The notes: generated from the letters alone by a model not told the origin. Counted from the first letter of the stretch, positions 9,060 to 19,278 are shown. The stretch: 64,000 bases of DNA from Ga0077555 sp050250755 (GCA_050250755.1 JBFWOB010000003.1:1-64000); one strand, 5' to 3'. Made by a program: numbers and translations.

Positions 9060-10157
9060 CTATTCCGCGGCCTGAGCCGGCTCGATCGGCTCCCACGCCT
9101 TGACGACCGGCAGCACTTCCTTTGCAAACAACTCGAGCCCCCGCTTCGAGACCTCGAACGGCGTGCCACCGAAGCGGAACGCAACGTTCATCTCGAAGTC
9201 ACCCAGCAATTTCCGTCGAGCTTCCAGATCGCGCAGCACCTTGTCGGGCGTCCCCCAACTCGCCGCCTTCATGAAGCCTTCGACGGCCGCCGGCAATCCA
9301 CCGCCTTTCCGCGCGATCTCCGCCTTCTGCTGGTAGGAATCATAACCTTTCACTTTAGCGAAGTGCTCGCCCAGAAACTCGTAATGGTGAAAGTTCGACT
9401 CGACGAACTTCCCTTGATATTTCCGCGCTTCCTCTTCACATTCGGCAAGGTTGGTGCTCATCACGGCAAACTCGGTCAACATCGGCGTCGGCGGCTTCGT
9501 GCCGTGATATTTGCGATGCAGTTCGCGCCCGCGATCGATCATCGGCTTGCGCATATCCCACGGCCGATCGGCGAACATCACCATGTGAGCACCGAGCTTC
9601 GCCGCCGAATCAATCGAATCCTCGCTCGACGCCACCGCATAAATCCGCCCGTCGAACGAATGCTGCGGGCGCGGCCGGATCTCGGTGCGCGGCTGCTTGT
9701 AGAACGGCCCGTCGCCTTCCATGAACCCCGTCGCCAATGCGTCCACGATCATCCGAGACGCTTCGTCGAAGCGGCCACGAGTCTCGCTCATGTCGAGCCG
9801 GAAGGCATGGAATTCGCGGCGAGCAAGGCCTCGCCCCATGCCGAAGCGAAAACGGCCGCCGCACAGCATGTCGAGCACTGCCGCGTTCTCTGCGACGCGC
9901 AGCGGATCATGCCACGGCAGGATGACAGCCGCCGTTCCCACGTCGATGTTCGGACATTTCGCCGTGAGGTACGTCATCAGCTGGATATTGTCCGGCACGA
10001 ACGAATAGTCGTTGAAGTGATGCTCGGCGGACCAAAGGCAATCGAACCCCAGATCGGCGGCCATCTGCGCCAGCCGGAGCTCCTCATCCCAAACCTGCTT
10101 GTCGGGACAGTTTTCCCAGCCGTAGCTGGCGAACACCATCATCATGCCGACGTCCAT
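9060..10157 (-). CDS. LLM-class flavin-dependent oxidoreductase (luciferase-like)
   Basis: A 365-residue TIM-barrel protein of the bacterial luciferase-like family. It shows LGFDCLWSAEHHFNDYSFVPDN near residues 36-57, matching the WxxEHH motif of luciferase alpha-type and alkane/aldehyde monooxygenase relatives, followed by DVGTAAVILPWHDPLRVAENAAVLDMLCGGR, which is characteristic of the family. It should use reduced FMN, supplied by a separate reductase not seen nearby, to oxygenate an organic substrate that cannot be named. GGAGGG upstream supports the ATG at 10157. It is divergent from a carboxymuconolactone-decarboxylase-like gene 190 bases away. Confidence 0.85.
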   Translation of the reverse strand: MDVGMMMVFASYGWENCPDKQVWDEELRLAQMAADLGFDCLWSAEHHFNDYSFVPDNIQLMTYLTAKCPNIDVGTAAVILPWHDPLRVAENAAVLDMLCGGRFRFGMGRGLARREFHAFRLDMSETRGRFDEASRMIVDALATGFMEGDGPFYKQPRTEIRPRPQHSFDGRIYAVASSEDSIDSAAKLGAHMVMFADRPWDMRKPMIDRGRELHRKYHGTKPPTPMLTEFAVMSTNLAECEEEARKYQGKFVESNFHHYEFLGEHFAKVKGYDSYQQKAEIARKGGGLPAAVEGFMKAASWGTPDKVLRDLEARRKLLGDFEMNVAFRFGGTPFEVSKRGLELFAKEVLPVVKAWEPIEPAQAAE

Positions 10158-10346
10158 GCGAGCGCCCTCCGGGTTTCAAGCCTGTATGTCCGGACAGCAT
10201 GGTCACACGCTCATCACCAGAGGGCAAGTATCGCCGAGGGTCCCAATCGCCCCACAGTTCGCGAAACACCGCACACAGCGATTGCTGAATCCGTGGGCCC
10301 GCGCGTACGCTCAACCCACACCCATCAGCAACTGAAAGGCCGGCAC

Positions 10347-10895
10347 ATGCGCTTGCAAAAGCTCGATTACGATCAACTGACCGCAGATCAGAAGCAGATC
10401 TGGGACGAGGTTGCCGCTGGACCGCGGGGCAAGATGCACGGGCCCTTCTTCATCTGGTTGCACAGCCCGGAGCTTCTGAGCCGGGGCGAGAAGCTGGGCC
10501 TCTACGCGCGCTTCCAGTCGAGCCTGCCGCCACGAATTTCCGAGCTTTGCATCCTCATCATGGCGTCGCACTGGAAGTGCGCGGGCGAATGGATCGATCA
10601 TGAGGCGATCGCCATCAAGCAGGGCGTGGACAAAGCCGCTCTCGACGCACTGCGTCGTGGCAAACCGGCGCGCTTCGGAAAGGACGATGAAATCGCGACC
10701 TACGAGTTGGCGCAGGAGCTGCTGGCCACGCGCGAAGTATCCGACGCGACTTACGCCAAGGCTAAGGCGGCGCTCGGCGAGCGAGGCCTCCTCGATGTGG
10801 TGGCGGTCTTCGGCTACTACAGCCTGATTGCCATGAGCATGAAAACATTCGCCATGGTACCGGAAGGGATAACCGACCCCTTCGCCGATCGCTGA
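10347..10895 (+). CDS. Carboxymuconolactone decarboxylase (CMD) family protein
   Basis: A 182-residue all-helical protein of the CMD/AhpD superfamily, recognised by the N-terminal LSPGxxxIWDEVAAGPRG-like segment, the MHGPFFIWLHSPEL helix, and ELCILIMASHWKCAGEWIDHEAIAIKQGVDKAAL in the core. A single Cys in HWKCAGEW followed by His corresponds to the proton-relay or redox site of the family, but the CxxC of AhpD is absent, so peroxidase activity is unlikely. Homologues decarboxylate or isomerise aromatic ring-cleavage products, or are of unknown role. The frame stays open far upstream; ATG 10347 matches the start of the family domain. It is divergent from the luciferase-like gene. Confidence 0.75.
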   Translation: MRLQKLDYDQLTADQKQIWDEVAAGPRGKMHGPFFIWLHSPELLSRGEKLGLYARFQSSLPPRISELCILIMASHWKCAGEWIDHEAIAIKQGVDKAALDALRRGKPARFGKDDEIATYELAQELLATREVSDATYAKAKAALGERGLLDVVAVFGYYSLIAMSMKTFAMVPEGITDPFADR

Positions 10896-10981
10896 TCGGA
10901 CGCAGCCCCGCATCGACAAGTTTTGAATGATCCGGGGCAATCACTAGGGGAAGGCAAACTCGGGCGCCTCCCGGCAATCGG

Positions 10982-12121
10982 CTAGCCGCCCTTCCCTTCG
11001 AACAGCTCGCGAATGCGCGAGAAGAAGCCGCTCGACTCCGGACTTGTGCCCTTGTGGCTTTCCTTTTCGAACTCCTGCAGGAGTTCGCGCTGACGCTTCG
11101 TCAGGTTCTTCGGCGTCTCGACTTCAACCTGGATGTACATATCGCCCCGGACGTTCGACCGCAGAACCGGCATCCCTTTGCTCTTGATCCGGAACTGCTT
11201 GCCTGTCTCCGTACCGGCCGGAACCGAAACGGCAACGCGGCTGTTGTCGAGCAGCGGCACATCGATCGATCCACCCAGCGCCGCGGTAGTCATGGCGATT
11301 GGCACGCGACAGAAAACATCCGCGCCATCGCGCTGGAAGAACTCATGCGGCTTGATCGAGAGAAAGATATAGAGGTCGCCCGTCGGTCCGCCGCGCTGCC
11401 CGGCCTCGCCTTCGCCGGCAAGGCGAATACGCGTGCCGTCCTCCACGCCCGAAGGGATCGAGACCTGAAGCGTCCGCTCTTTCGTTACTCGCCCCGCGCC
11501 ATGACAACTGCTGCAGGGATCCTCGATGATCTCGCCACGGCCCTGACATGAGGGACAAACGCGCTCGATGGTGAAGAAGCCCTGGCTCGCGCGAACTTTC
11601 CCTTGCCCCTGGCAGGTCGGGCAGGGTGATGGCCGGGTACCGGGTTTGGCGCCTGTGCCCGAGCACGTTTCGCAGCCCACCGTCGTCGGGACTTTGATCG
11701 TCGCTTGCTTGCCCGTAAAGGCCTCGCCCAGCGTGATCTCCATGTTGTAGCGGATGTCTGCGCCACGTTCGCGCCCGGAACGACTCCGCCCGCCGCGCCG
11801 GCCGCCCATGAACTCGCCGAACAGGTCATCGAAAATATCGGACATCGACGACGCGAAGTCCGGCCCGAAACCACTGCCGCCCGGACCGCGTCCGCCCTCG
11901 AACGCAGCGTGGCCGAACTGATCGTAGGCCGCGCGTTTCTGAGGATCTTTCAACGCCTCGTAAGCCTCATTCAACTCCTTGAACTTCTGTTCGGCGGCCT
12001 TGTCTCCCGGATTACGATCAGGGTGATGCTCCTTCGCGAGCTTCCGGAAAGCGCTTTTCATCTCCTGCTCGGACGCGCCCCGAGACAAGCCCAGAATCTC
12101 GTAATAGTCGCGTTTGGCCAT
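10982..12121 (-). CDS. dnaJ: Chaperone DnaJ (Hsp40)
   Basis: A 379-residue DnaJ with the complete class I architecture. The J-domain (residues 1-70) contains the HPD tripeptide that stimulates DnaK ATPase. A Gly/Phe-rich linker (about 75-115) is followed by a zinc-binding region (about 140-210) with four CxxCxGxG-type repeats, then the two beta-barrel substrate domains and a C-terminal dimerisation end. It delivers unfolded substrates to DnaK in the cytoplasm. The ATG at 12121 starts the canonical MAKRDYYEI; the frame stays open nine codons upstream. It is transcribed in the same direction as dnaK, but a terminator-like hairpin and two inverted repeats separate them, suggesting independent or attenuated expression. 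Confidence 0.97.
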   Translation of the reverse strand: MAKRDYYEILGLSRGASEQEMKSAFRKLAKEHHPDRNPGDKAAEQKFKELNEAYEALKDPQKRAAYDQFGHAAFEGGRGPGGSGFGPDFASSMSDIFDDLFGEFMGGRRGGRSRSGRERGADIRYNMEITLGEAFTGKQATIKVPTTVGCETCSGTGAKPGTRPSPCPTCQGQGKVRASQGFFTIERVCPSCQGRGEIIEDPCSSCHGAGRVTKERTLQVSIPSGVEDGTRIRLAGEGEAGQRGGPTGDLYIFLSIKPHEFFQRDGADVFCRVPIAMTTAALGGSIDVPLLDNSRVAVSVPAGTETGKQFRIKSKGMPVLRSNVRGDMYIQVEVETPKNLTKRQRELLQEFEKESHKGTSPESSGFFSRIRELFEGKGG

Positions 12122-12180
12122 CTGCCGAATTCCTAGCCCCTGCCCCAAATATCCCGGTCACGCTGACGCGAAACGTCCCG

Positions 12181-12252
12181 AGTGTGATGATCGAGAAATT
12201 CGTCCCATCCAACGGCTACACTCCGAGAGGATTTCTCGATCTGAATCACACT
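12181..12252. repeat. Two-part inverted repeat in the dnaJ leader
   Basis: Positions 12181-12188 pair with 12245-12252 (8 bp) and 12189-12199 pair with 12231-12241 (11 bp), with a three-base bulge on one side and a 31-base loop, giving a potential 19-bp stem about 60 bases upstream of the dnaJ ATG. It may act as an RNA structure in the dnaJ mRNA leader or as a protein-binding site. Confidence 0.75.
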
Positions 12253-12283
12253 AGCAACTCTATGTTTCTAGCGTCCGTTTTGA

Positions 12284-12333
12284 TTCCGAAGTTCGCTCAC
12301 CGACTTGGCTACGCACTCTGGCGAACTTCGGAA
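12284..12333. repeat. 13-bp perfect inverted repeat between dnaK and dnaJ
   Basis: Positions 12284-12296 are the exact reverse complement of 12321-12333, separated by 24 bases. The arms centre on the cgaagttcg / cgaacttcg words. No T-tract follows on either strand, so it does not look like a simple terminator. Confidence 0.8.
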
Positions 12334-12371
12334 GCGGGACACTACGTGCAATTACCGGCCTTGCAAAAGCT

Positions 12372-12400
12372 GGGCCTGCCCTCGATGGGAGGACAGGCCC
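12372..12400 (-). terminator. Probable terminator of dnaK
   Basis: A hairpin with a perfect 7-bp outer stem (gggcctg/caggccc) and a 4-bp inner stem across one mismatch lies about 50 bases past the dnaK stop. On the minus strand it is followed by a short T run (agcttttgc). The tract is short, so it may only attenuate transcription into dnaJ. Confidence 0.5.
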
Positions 12401-12452
12401 GTGCTTCATCGCGGTTGGCAAGGCCACCGTCTTGTGGCCCTACGCCCCGCGC

Positions 12453-14399
<1,947 letters not shown>

Positions 14400-14552
14400 G
14401 TCGTGGCTGTCCTTTTTGTTGCGGCGAACCGATCAGACCCGTTTGCTGGAGCTGCATATAGTCACTGCACCCCCGGCGTTGGCATCCAATGCTCCGGTGC
14501 TCCTGGCTGGAGTCCAGATGCGGTCCCCTGGAGCTGTCTTCGACGACAATCC

Positions 14553-14584
14553 GCTATATAGGTGTGGCCGTTAAGCCCCGCAAC
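14553..14584 (-). promoter_or_regulatory. Candidate RpoH (sigma-32) promoter for dnaK
   Basis: On the minus strand, CCTATATAGC (14562-14553) is close to the alphaproteobacterial RpoH -10 pattern (CYTATNTNNG), and GTTGCG (14584-14579) stands 16 bases upstream as a weak -35. Transcription would begin roughly 145 bases before the dnaK start. The -35 match is poor, so this is tentative. Confidence 0.3.
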
Positions 14585-14661
14585 GGCCGGAGGCACCTTC
14601 AGTTGCGTAATTTCACTGAGGCTACCGTCCCCGTCTCATACCTCCGATCCATAGGGCCGAA

Positions 14662-15276
14662 ATGACGATTCCACAAGGTTTTAGCTACCACGCCGACTAC
14701 CTCGACAAGACCCGGCAGGAACGCCTTTTGGCCGCTGTCCGCGCCGTTGTGGCGCATTCGCCATTCTATACGCCTGCAATGCCGCGATCGGGAAACCCGC
14801 TCAAGGTTCGCATGACCAACTGCGGCTCCCTCGGCTGGATGACCGACAAGGACGGAGGGTATCGCTATCAGCCGACCCACCCGGTCACCGGGCTCCCGTG
14901 GCCGCCGATCCCTTCGGAAATCCTCGACGTTTGGCGCGAGCTCGCAAACTACCCAGCCATGCCGGAGGCTTGCTTGATTAACTACTATGCGGCATCGAGC
15001 CGGCTGGGAAGCCACAAGGACGCCGATGAAGCCGATACGGCGGCCCCCGTGGTCTCGATCTCGCTGGGCGACGATGCGGTCTTCCACATCGGCGGCATTC
15101 GACGAAACGATCCCAAACACCGATTCACCCTCCGTTCGGGCGACATCGTCGTCCTCGGCGGCGGCGCTCGCCTCGCGTATCACGGCATCGACCGGATATT
15201 CGCGGACACATCACTGCTCTTGTCTGAGGGCGGACGCATCAACCTGACGCTCCGCCGCGTGACCGTGCCTACCTAA
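14662..15276 (+). CDS. alkB: Alkylated-DNA repair dioxygenase AlkB
   Basis: A 204-residue Fe(II)/2-oxoglutarate dioxygenase matching E. coli AlkB along its length (216 residues there). Iron ligands appear in LGSHKDADE (His and Asp of HxD) and in LAYHGI (distal His). The 2-oxoglutarate-binding arginines lie in GRINLTLRR. The substrate-lid segments with MTNCGSLGWMTDKDGGYRY and NYYAASSRLG also correspond. It reverses 1-methyladenine and 3-methylcytosine lesions by oxidative demethylation. It is divergent from dnaK, 262 bases away, and converges on grpE; nothing in the sequence shows an Ada-type operator. Confidence 0.93.
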   Translation: MTIPQGFSYHADYLDKTRQERLLAAVRAVVAHSPFYTPAMPRSGNPLKVRMTNCGSLGWMTDKDGGYRYQPTHPVTGLPWPPIPSEILDVWRELANYPAMPEACLINYYAASSRLGSHKDADEADTAAPVVSISLGDDAVFHIGGIRRNDPKHRFTLRSGDIVVLGGGARLAYHGIDRIFADTSLLLSEGGRINLTLRRVTVPT

Positions 15277-15304
15277 GCCGGGCGCACCGCTAACGACTTC
15301 CGCA

Positions 15305-16057
15305 CTAGCGCGATGCACCGCCCGGTCCGCCACCTTCGCCGGGCGTTTCTTGAGGCCGCCCTGCCGCGGCATCCCCTCCCGGAGCCGCCGGATTGCCATC
15401 CGCCGAAATCGGAACACCGGAGGCCACCGCTTCCGCAGGTGCCTGCGGCTTTGCGCCGCCCTTCGACACGGCAACCATCGCAGGCCGCAACACGCGATCC
15501 TCGATTATGTAGCCCGACTGGAACACCTGCGTCACCGAGCCGGCCGGCACGTCCTCCGACGGCACCTCGACGACCGCCTGGTGGTAGTGAGGGTCGAACG
15601 GCTCACCCTTCGGATCCAGGCGCTTGATGCCATGTCGCCCGAGCACCGAGAGAAGCTCCCGCTCGATCATCGTGACGCCCTCGAAGAAGCTTTTCAGCGC
15701 CGCATCCTGTTCGATCATCCGCTGCGGCACGGCTTCGATGGCCCGCTGCACGTTGTCGCCGATACCCACGATGTCTCGCGCGAACTTCGTGATCGCAAAC
15801 TTGGCCTGATCGGCCTTTTCGCGCTCGAGGCGCTTGCGCACATTGTCCATCTCGGCATGCGCACGCAGCAGCCGATCCTTGAGATCCGCCGCTTCGGCCT
15901 GGAGTTTCGCCATGTCCTCGACTGAGCTCGCTGGCGTCGTCTCCTGTGCCGGCGCGCCGCCTGCTGCCTGATCGTTCGCCGGTTCCGGCACGTGCCCGCC
16001 CATCCCAGCGTGCGTCTTTGCCTCTTCTCCGCCCTCGAGCTTCTTGTCGCTAGTCAT
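15305..16057 (-). CDS. grpE: Nucleotide exchange factor GrpE
   Basis: A 250-residue GrpE. The N-terminal 50 residues are low-complexity and charged. A long alpha-helical coiled coil (about 50-105, DLKDRLLRAHAEMDNVRKRLEREKAD) provides the dimer, and the C-terminal beta domain contains GVTMIERELLSVLGRHGIKRLDPKGEPFDPHYHQAVVEV and the closing GYIIEDRVLRPAMVAVSKG motif. It releases ADP from DnaK. The protein has a longer than usual Ala/Gly/Pro-rich tail of about 50 residues after the beta domain. It lies 96 bases downstream of hrcA in the same direction, the usual hrcA-grpE order. Confidence 0.96.
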   Translation of the reverse strand: MTSDKKLEGGEEAKTHAGMGGHVPEPANDQAAGGAPAQETTPASSVEDMAKLQAEAADLKDRLLRAHAEMDNVRKRLEREKADQAKFAITKFARDIVGIGDNVQRAIEAVPQRMIEQDAALKSFFEGVTMIERELLSVLGRHGIKRLDPKGEPFDPHYHQAVVEVPSEDVPAGSVTQVFQSGYIIEDRVLRPAMVAVSKGGAKPQAPAEAVASGVPISADGNPAAPGGDAAAGRPQETPGEGGGPGGASR

Positions 16058-16153
16058 TGGCCTCTCATCTCAGATGTCATGACCACAGCCGACCCACTTC
16101 GGCACATGCAGTCTGCCAGTTCGGGTCGCTTGTCTTACCGCAGCCTCGGGAAA

Positions 16154-17212
16154 TCAAGTCAGCGCCTTGCCGACGAGCCGCGCGGTGTAGTCCACCATTG
16201 GAATGATGCGTGCGTAATTGATCCTCGTCGGGCCGATTACACCGAGAATTCCAACCACCTTGGTCGTCTCATCCCGGAACGGCGCCACAATCAGCGACGA
16301 GCCGGAGAGCGAAAACAGCTTATTCTCAGAGCCGATGAAGATGTGAACGCCATCACCTTTCTCGGCCAAGCCTAGGAGATGGACGAGTTCCTTCTTGGAT
16401 TCAAGGTCGTCGAAGAGCTGCCGGATGCGCTCCAGGTCTTCCATTGCCCCCACGTCCTTGAGCAGATTCGCCTGCCCTCGAACGAGAAGATTGCGCCGCT
16501 CGCCCAGCGATCCGGACCATGTCGCCAACCCAGCCTCGACCACTTTCTTCGTAAGCTGGTCGAGTTCGGCTTTGGCCTTGGTGAGTTCGCTCTCCATATG
16601 CGATCTCGCCTCGGCGATACTGAGCCCCCTGACATGGTGGTTGAGATAGTTCGCCGCCTCGATCAGCGCCGACGGCGGCAATCCGCGCGGCACCTGGATC
16701 ACGCGGTTCTCCACCGCCTGATCCTCGCCAACCAGAACCACCAGTGCCTTGCCCGGTTCGAGCGCGACAAATTCGATATGCTTCAACCGCATATCCTGCT
16801 TTTCGCTGAGCACCAGTCCGGCGCAGTGCGACAGGCCGGAGATCATCTCTCCGGCGTCGGCGAGTACCTGCTCCATCGGTTTGCGGCGGCGAGCGGCAAG
16901 CTGCACTTCGATTTGCAGCCTCTCGTCCTCCGTCAGATTGCCGACCTCCAGCAGGCCATCGACAAACAGCCTGAGTCCCGTCTGGGTCGGCAGCCGCCCC
17001 GCCGACGTATGCGGCGCATAGATCAGTCCCAGATGCTCGAGGTCCGACATCACATTGCGCACGGATGCCGGCGACAGCGCGATCGGCAGGCTCCGCGACA
17101 AATTCCGCGATCCGACCGGTTCGCCCGTCGTGATGTAGCTTTCCACGATCTGCCGGAAAATTTCCCGCGATCGTTCGTTGAGCCTCTGAATTCCTGCCGG
17201 GTTCTGTCTCAT
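16154..17212 (-). CDS. hrcA: Heat-inducible transcription repressor HrcA
   Basis: A 352-residue HrcA. The N-terminal winged helix (about residues 1-85) contains LNERSREIFRQIVESYITTGEPVGSRNLSR and RNVMSDLEHLGLIYAPHTSAGRLPT; the rest is the dimerisation and inserted domain, ending VDYTARLVGKAL. It normally represses groESL and related genes by binding CIRCE (TTAGCACTC-N9-GAGTGCTAA). I found no CIRCE copy anywhere near dnaK, dnaJ, grpE or hrcA here, so its targets probably lie elsewhere, such as groESL. ATG 17212 begins the family's normal N-terminus; the frame is open for 42 more codons upstream but without family similarity. It is divergent from rph. Confidence 0.95.
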   Translation of the reverse strand: MRQNPAGIQRLNERSREIFRQIVESYITTGEPVGSRNLSRSLPIALSPASVRNVMSDLEHLGLIYAPHTSAGRLPTQTGLRLFVDGLLEVGNLTEDERLQIEVQLAARRRKPMEQVLADAGEMISGLSHCAGLVLSEKQDMRLKHIEFVALEPGKALVVLVGEDQAVENRVIQVPRGLPPSALIEAANYLNHHVRGLSIAEARSHMESELTKAKAELDQLTKKVVEAGLATWSGSLGERRNLLVRGQANLLKDVGAMEDLERIRQLFDDLESKKELVHLLGLAEKGDGVHIFIGSENKLFSLSGSSLIVAPFRDETTKVVGILGVIGPTRINYARIIPMVDYTARLVGKALT

Positions 17213-17390
17213 TTGCCCATGGTCGCCCGCGAGGGTGATGGTGAGCAACCACGAAAGGTAGGCATCGCACAGCTTTACGTCAACGTCCCACAGCCATGGC
17301 CCTGCATGGTATTGGTTGATTAGGACCTCGGCCTCCACTAGCTTCCGCCGATCCTGCCCTGCATGGTCCAGTTAAGAGCGAGCCTGAAAA

Positions 17391-18104
17391 ATGCGTCCTT
17401 CAAAGCGGCTGCCGGACGAGTTGCGCCGCGTTTCCTTCGATCGTGCCGTGTCGATGCACGCCGAGGGATCATGTCTTATCAAGTTCGGCAACACCCACGT
17501 GCTTTGCATGGCGAGCCTCGAGGAGCGCGTTCCTCCCTGGCTTAAGGGCCAGGGCCGCGGTTGGGTCACGGCCGAATATTCGATGCTTCCCCGGGCCACC
17601 AGCGAGCGCACCCGGCGCGAGGTGACCACTGGCCATCCCTCCGGACGAACGCAGGAAATCCAACGCCTTATCGGCCGCGCCTTGCGTGCCGTCGTCGACC
17701 TCAGAGCGCTCGGCGAGCGTCAGATCAGCGTCGATTGCGATGTCATTCAAGCCGATGGGGGCACCCGCACCGCCGCAATCACCGGAGCTTGGGTGGCACT
17801 GCACGACTGCCTCCAATGGATGCGCCATCGCGACATGGTGAAAGACGGCGTCATCCGCGACCAGGTGGCAGCCATCTCGTGCGGGATCTATAAGGGACAG
17901 GCCGTCCTCGATCTGGACTACGCCGAGGATTCCAATGCCGACGCCGACGCCAATTTCGTCATGACCGGTGCCGGCGGCCTTGTCGAAGTGCAGGCAACTG
18001 CCGAGACGGTGGCGTTCCGCGAAGAAGCATTCACCGAGTTGCAGGCACTCGCCAAGAAGGGCATTGGCGAGCTGCTTGCTCTGCAAAAGCTCACCGTCGC
18101 CTGA
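17391..18104 (+). CDS. rph: Ribonuclease PH
   Basis: A 237-residue RNase PH, the phosphorolytic 3' exonuclease that trims tRNA precursors. It shows the diagnostic MRPSxRxxDELRxVSFDR start, the phosphate-binding GWVTAEYSMLPRATSERTRRE with GRTQEIQRLIGRALRAVVDL, and DCDVIQADGGTRTAAITGAWVAL. Length is normal for the family. It forms the first gene of the common alphaproteobacterial rph-rdgB-hemW set and is divergent from hrcA. A VOC-family gene and a small hairpin are interposed before rdgB. Confidence 0.97.
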   Translation: MRPSKRLPDELRRVSFDRAVSMHAEGSCLIKFGNTHVLCMASLEERVPPWLKGQGRGWVTAEYSMLPRATSERTRREVTTGHPSGRTQEIQRLIGRALRAVVDLRALGERQISVDCDVIQADGGTRTAAITGAWVALHDCLQWMRHRDMVKDGVIRDQVAAISCGIYKGQAVLDLDYAEDSNADADANFVMTGAGGLVEVQATAETVAFREEAFTELQALAKKGIGELLALQKLTVA

Positions 18105-18123
18105 GCTGGCGCCTCTTCCTGCA

Positions 18124-18148
18124 CCGCCGGACATCGCGAATCCGGCGG
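18124..18148 (+). terminator. Hairpin after rph (weak terminator)
   Basis: A perfect 8-bp GC stem (18124-18131 with 18141-18148) lies 20 bases past the rph stop. No T-tract follows, so termination by this element alone is doubtful; it may stabilise the rph message end. Confidence 0.3.
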
Positions 18149-18235
18149 CGCAACGACGTGAGGCGCTGACGCGTTTCCGGGAGACGCGCGCTGCGGTGCA
18201 AGCGTCCGAAGATGTCGGCCGAAGGGAGCAGCCTC

Positions 18236-18658
18236 ATGCCCAACATGAAACCCGACGGAGTGCTGGAGACCGTCCTCTATGCACATGACCTCGAGGCAAC
18301 AGAAACCTTCTGGCGCGACGTCCTAGGACTCGAGCCCTTTTCCAAGCTTGACGGGCGCCAGTTGTTCTACAAGTGCGGCGATCAGGTCTTGCTGATCTTC
18401 AATCCCGAGGCGACTGTCATTCCACCCAAGGAAGGGACGCTTCCGGTACCACCCCACGGCGCGGTCGGCGAAGGCCACGTCTGCTTTCGAGCGAGCGCGC
18501 TCGACATCGCCGCCTGGCGTACCCACCTCGAGACCAAAGGCGTGCCGATCGAGGCAGACTTCATATGGCCCGCCTCGGGCGGCCGCTCGATCTATTTCCG
18601 TGATCCGGCCGGCAACTGCCTTGAATTCGCCGAGCCGCGCATCTGGGGGCTTACCTGA
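18236..18658 (+). CDS. VOC-family (glyoxalase/dioxygenase-fold) protein
   Basis: A 140-residue vicinal-oxygen-chelate protein. Its two beta-alpha-beta-beta-beta modules are visible as VLETVLYAHDLEATETFWRDVLGLEPF in the first half, and VCFRASALDIAAWRTHLETKGVPIE with the closing GGRSIYFRDPAGNCLEFAEP in the second. The metal ligand positions of the fold would include His or Glu residues in these motifs (FRDPAGNCLEF supplies the final Glu). The reaction, whether glyoxalase, fosfomycin-resistance-like or dioxygenase, cannot be told. ATG 18236 has GGGAG upstream. Its stop codon shares one base with the rdgB start, so the two are translationally coupled. Confidence 0.85.
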   Translation: MPNMKPDGVLETVLYAHDLEATETFWRDVLGLEPFSKLDGRQLFYKCGDQVLLIFNPEATVIPPKEGTLPVPPHGAVGEGHVCFRASALDIAAWRTHLETKGVPIEADFIWPASGGRSIYFRDPAGNCLEFAEPRIWGLT

Positions 18659-19278
18659 TGCTTGTGAGAAAGCTCGTCCGTGGTGGCCGCCTCGTTGTAG
18701 CAAGCCACAACCCAGGCAAACTGCGCGAGATCGCCGACCTCGTGCGACCCTACGGATTGGACGTGGCCTCCGCTGGCGAGCTTGGCGTGTCCGAGCCCGA
18801 GGAGACCGAGACTACCTTTGCCGGCAACGCGCGCCTCAAGGCGTTGCACTCCGCCAAAGAGACCGGTCTGCCGGCACTCTCAGACGACTCCGGCCTCGAG
18901 GTCGCCAGGCTCGACGGCGATCCGGGCATCTATTCGGCAAGATGGGCAGGCCCGACCAAAGATTTCACCTTCGCGATGCAGAAGGTGCATGACGCGCTCG
19001 CCGAGCATCGCGGCTGGGAAGAGATCGGCGGCCCACGCGCCAACTTCACCGCCGCCTTGTGCCTGGCCTGGCCGGACGGCGCGACACAGGTTTTCGAGGG
19101 CAAGGTGTTTGGCCGCCTCATTTGGCCACCGCGAGGCTCGAAAGGTTTTGGTTACGACCCTATGTTCCTCCCCGATGAGGAAACACAGACCTTTGGCGAG
19201 ATGGACCCCGAGAGAAAACACACGATCTCACATCGCGCCCGCGCCTTTCGTCTATTCGTCGAGGCGTGCCTTGAATGA
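18658..19278 (+). CDS. rdgB: dITP/XTP pyrophosphatase (RdgB/HAM1)
   Basis: A 206-residue Ham1-family nucleotide pyrophosphatase that removes dITP and XTP from the nucleotide pool. Typical motifs are VVASHNPGKLREI near the N-terminus, FAGNARLKALHSAKETGLPALSDDSGLEV with the metal-binding acidic residues, and GSKGFGYDPMFLP near residue 160. Start and stop are tightly packed: the first base of its ATG is the last base of the preceding TGA, and it overlaps hemW by eight bases, so all three genes are co-transcribed. Confidence 0.96.
   Translation: MLVRKLVRGGRLVVASHNPGKLREIADLVRPYGLDVASAGELGVSEPEETETTFAGNARLKALHSAKETGLPALSDDSGLEVARLDGDPGIYSARWAGPTKDFTFAMQKVHDALAEHRGWEEIGGPRANFTAALCLAWPDGATQVFEGKVFGRLIWPPRGSKGFGYDPMFLPDEETQTFGEMDPERKHTISHRARAFRLFVEACLE

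Larger units (their letters stand above)
12122..12452. other. dnaK-dnaJ intergenic region, rich in inverted repeats
   Basis: This 331-base stretch has no credible gene. It holds, from the dnaK side, a terminator-like hairpin (12372-12400), a 13-bp perfect inverted repeat (12284-12333) and a two-part imperfect inverted repeat (12181-12252) close to the dnaJ start. No CIRCE element was seen, although hrcA is present nearby. A dnaJ promoter should lie here, but I could not identify one with confidence. Confidence 0.7.

Noticed and set aside
8865..10346. Long plus-strand frame running in front of the CMD-like gene, opposite the luciferase-like gene
   Set aside because: It is antisense to a solid gene with clear family motifs; its translation is Arg/His-rich and low in recognisable structure. 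Only the last 182 codons are a real gene.
16154..17390. CIRCE element near hrcA, grpE or dnaK
   Set aside because: Searched by eye for TTAGCACTC and its inverted partner on both strands; none seen.
18782..19270. Upstream extension of hemW within rdgB
   Set aside because: The frame is open, but similarity to HemW begins only just after TTG 19271.
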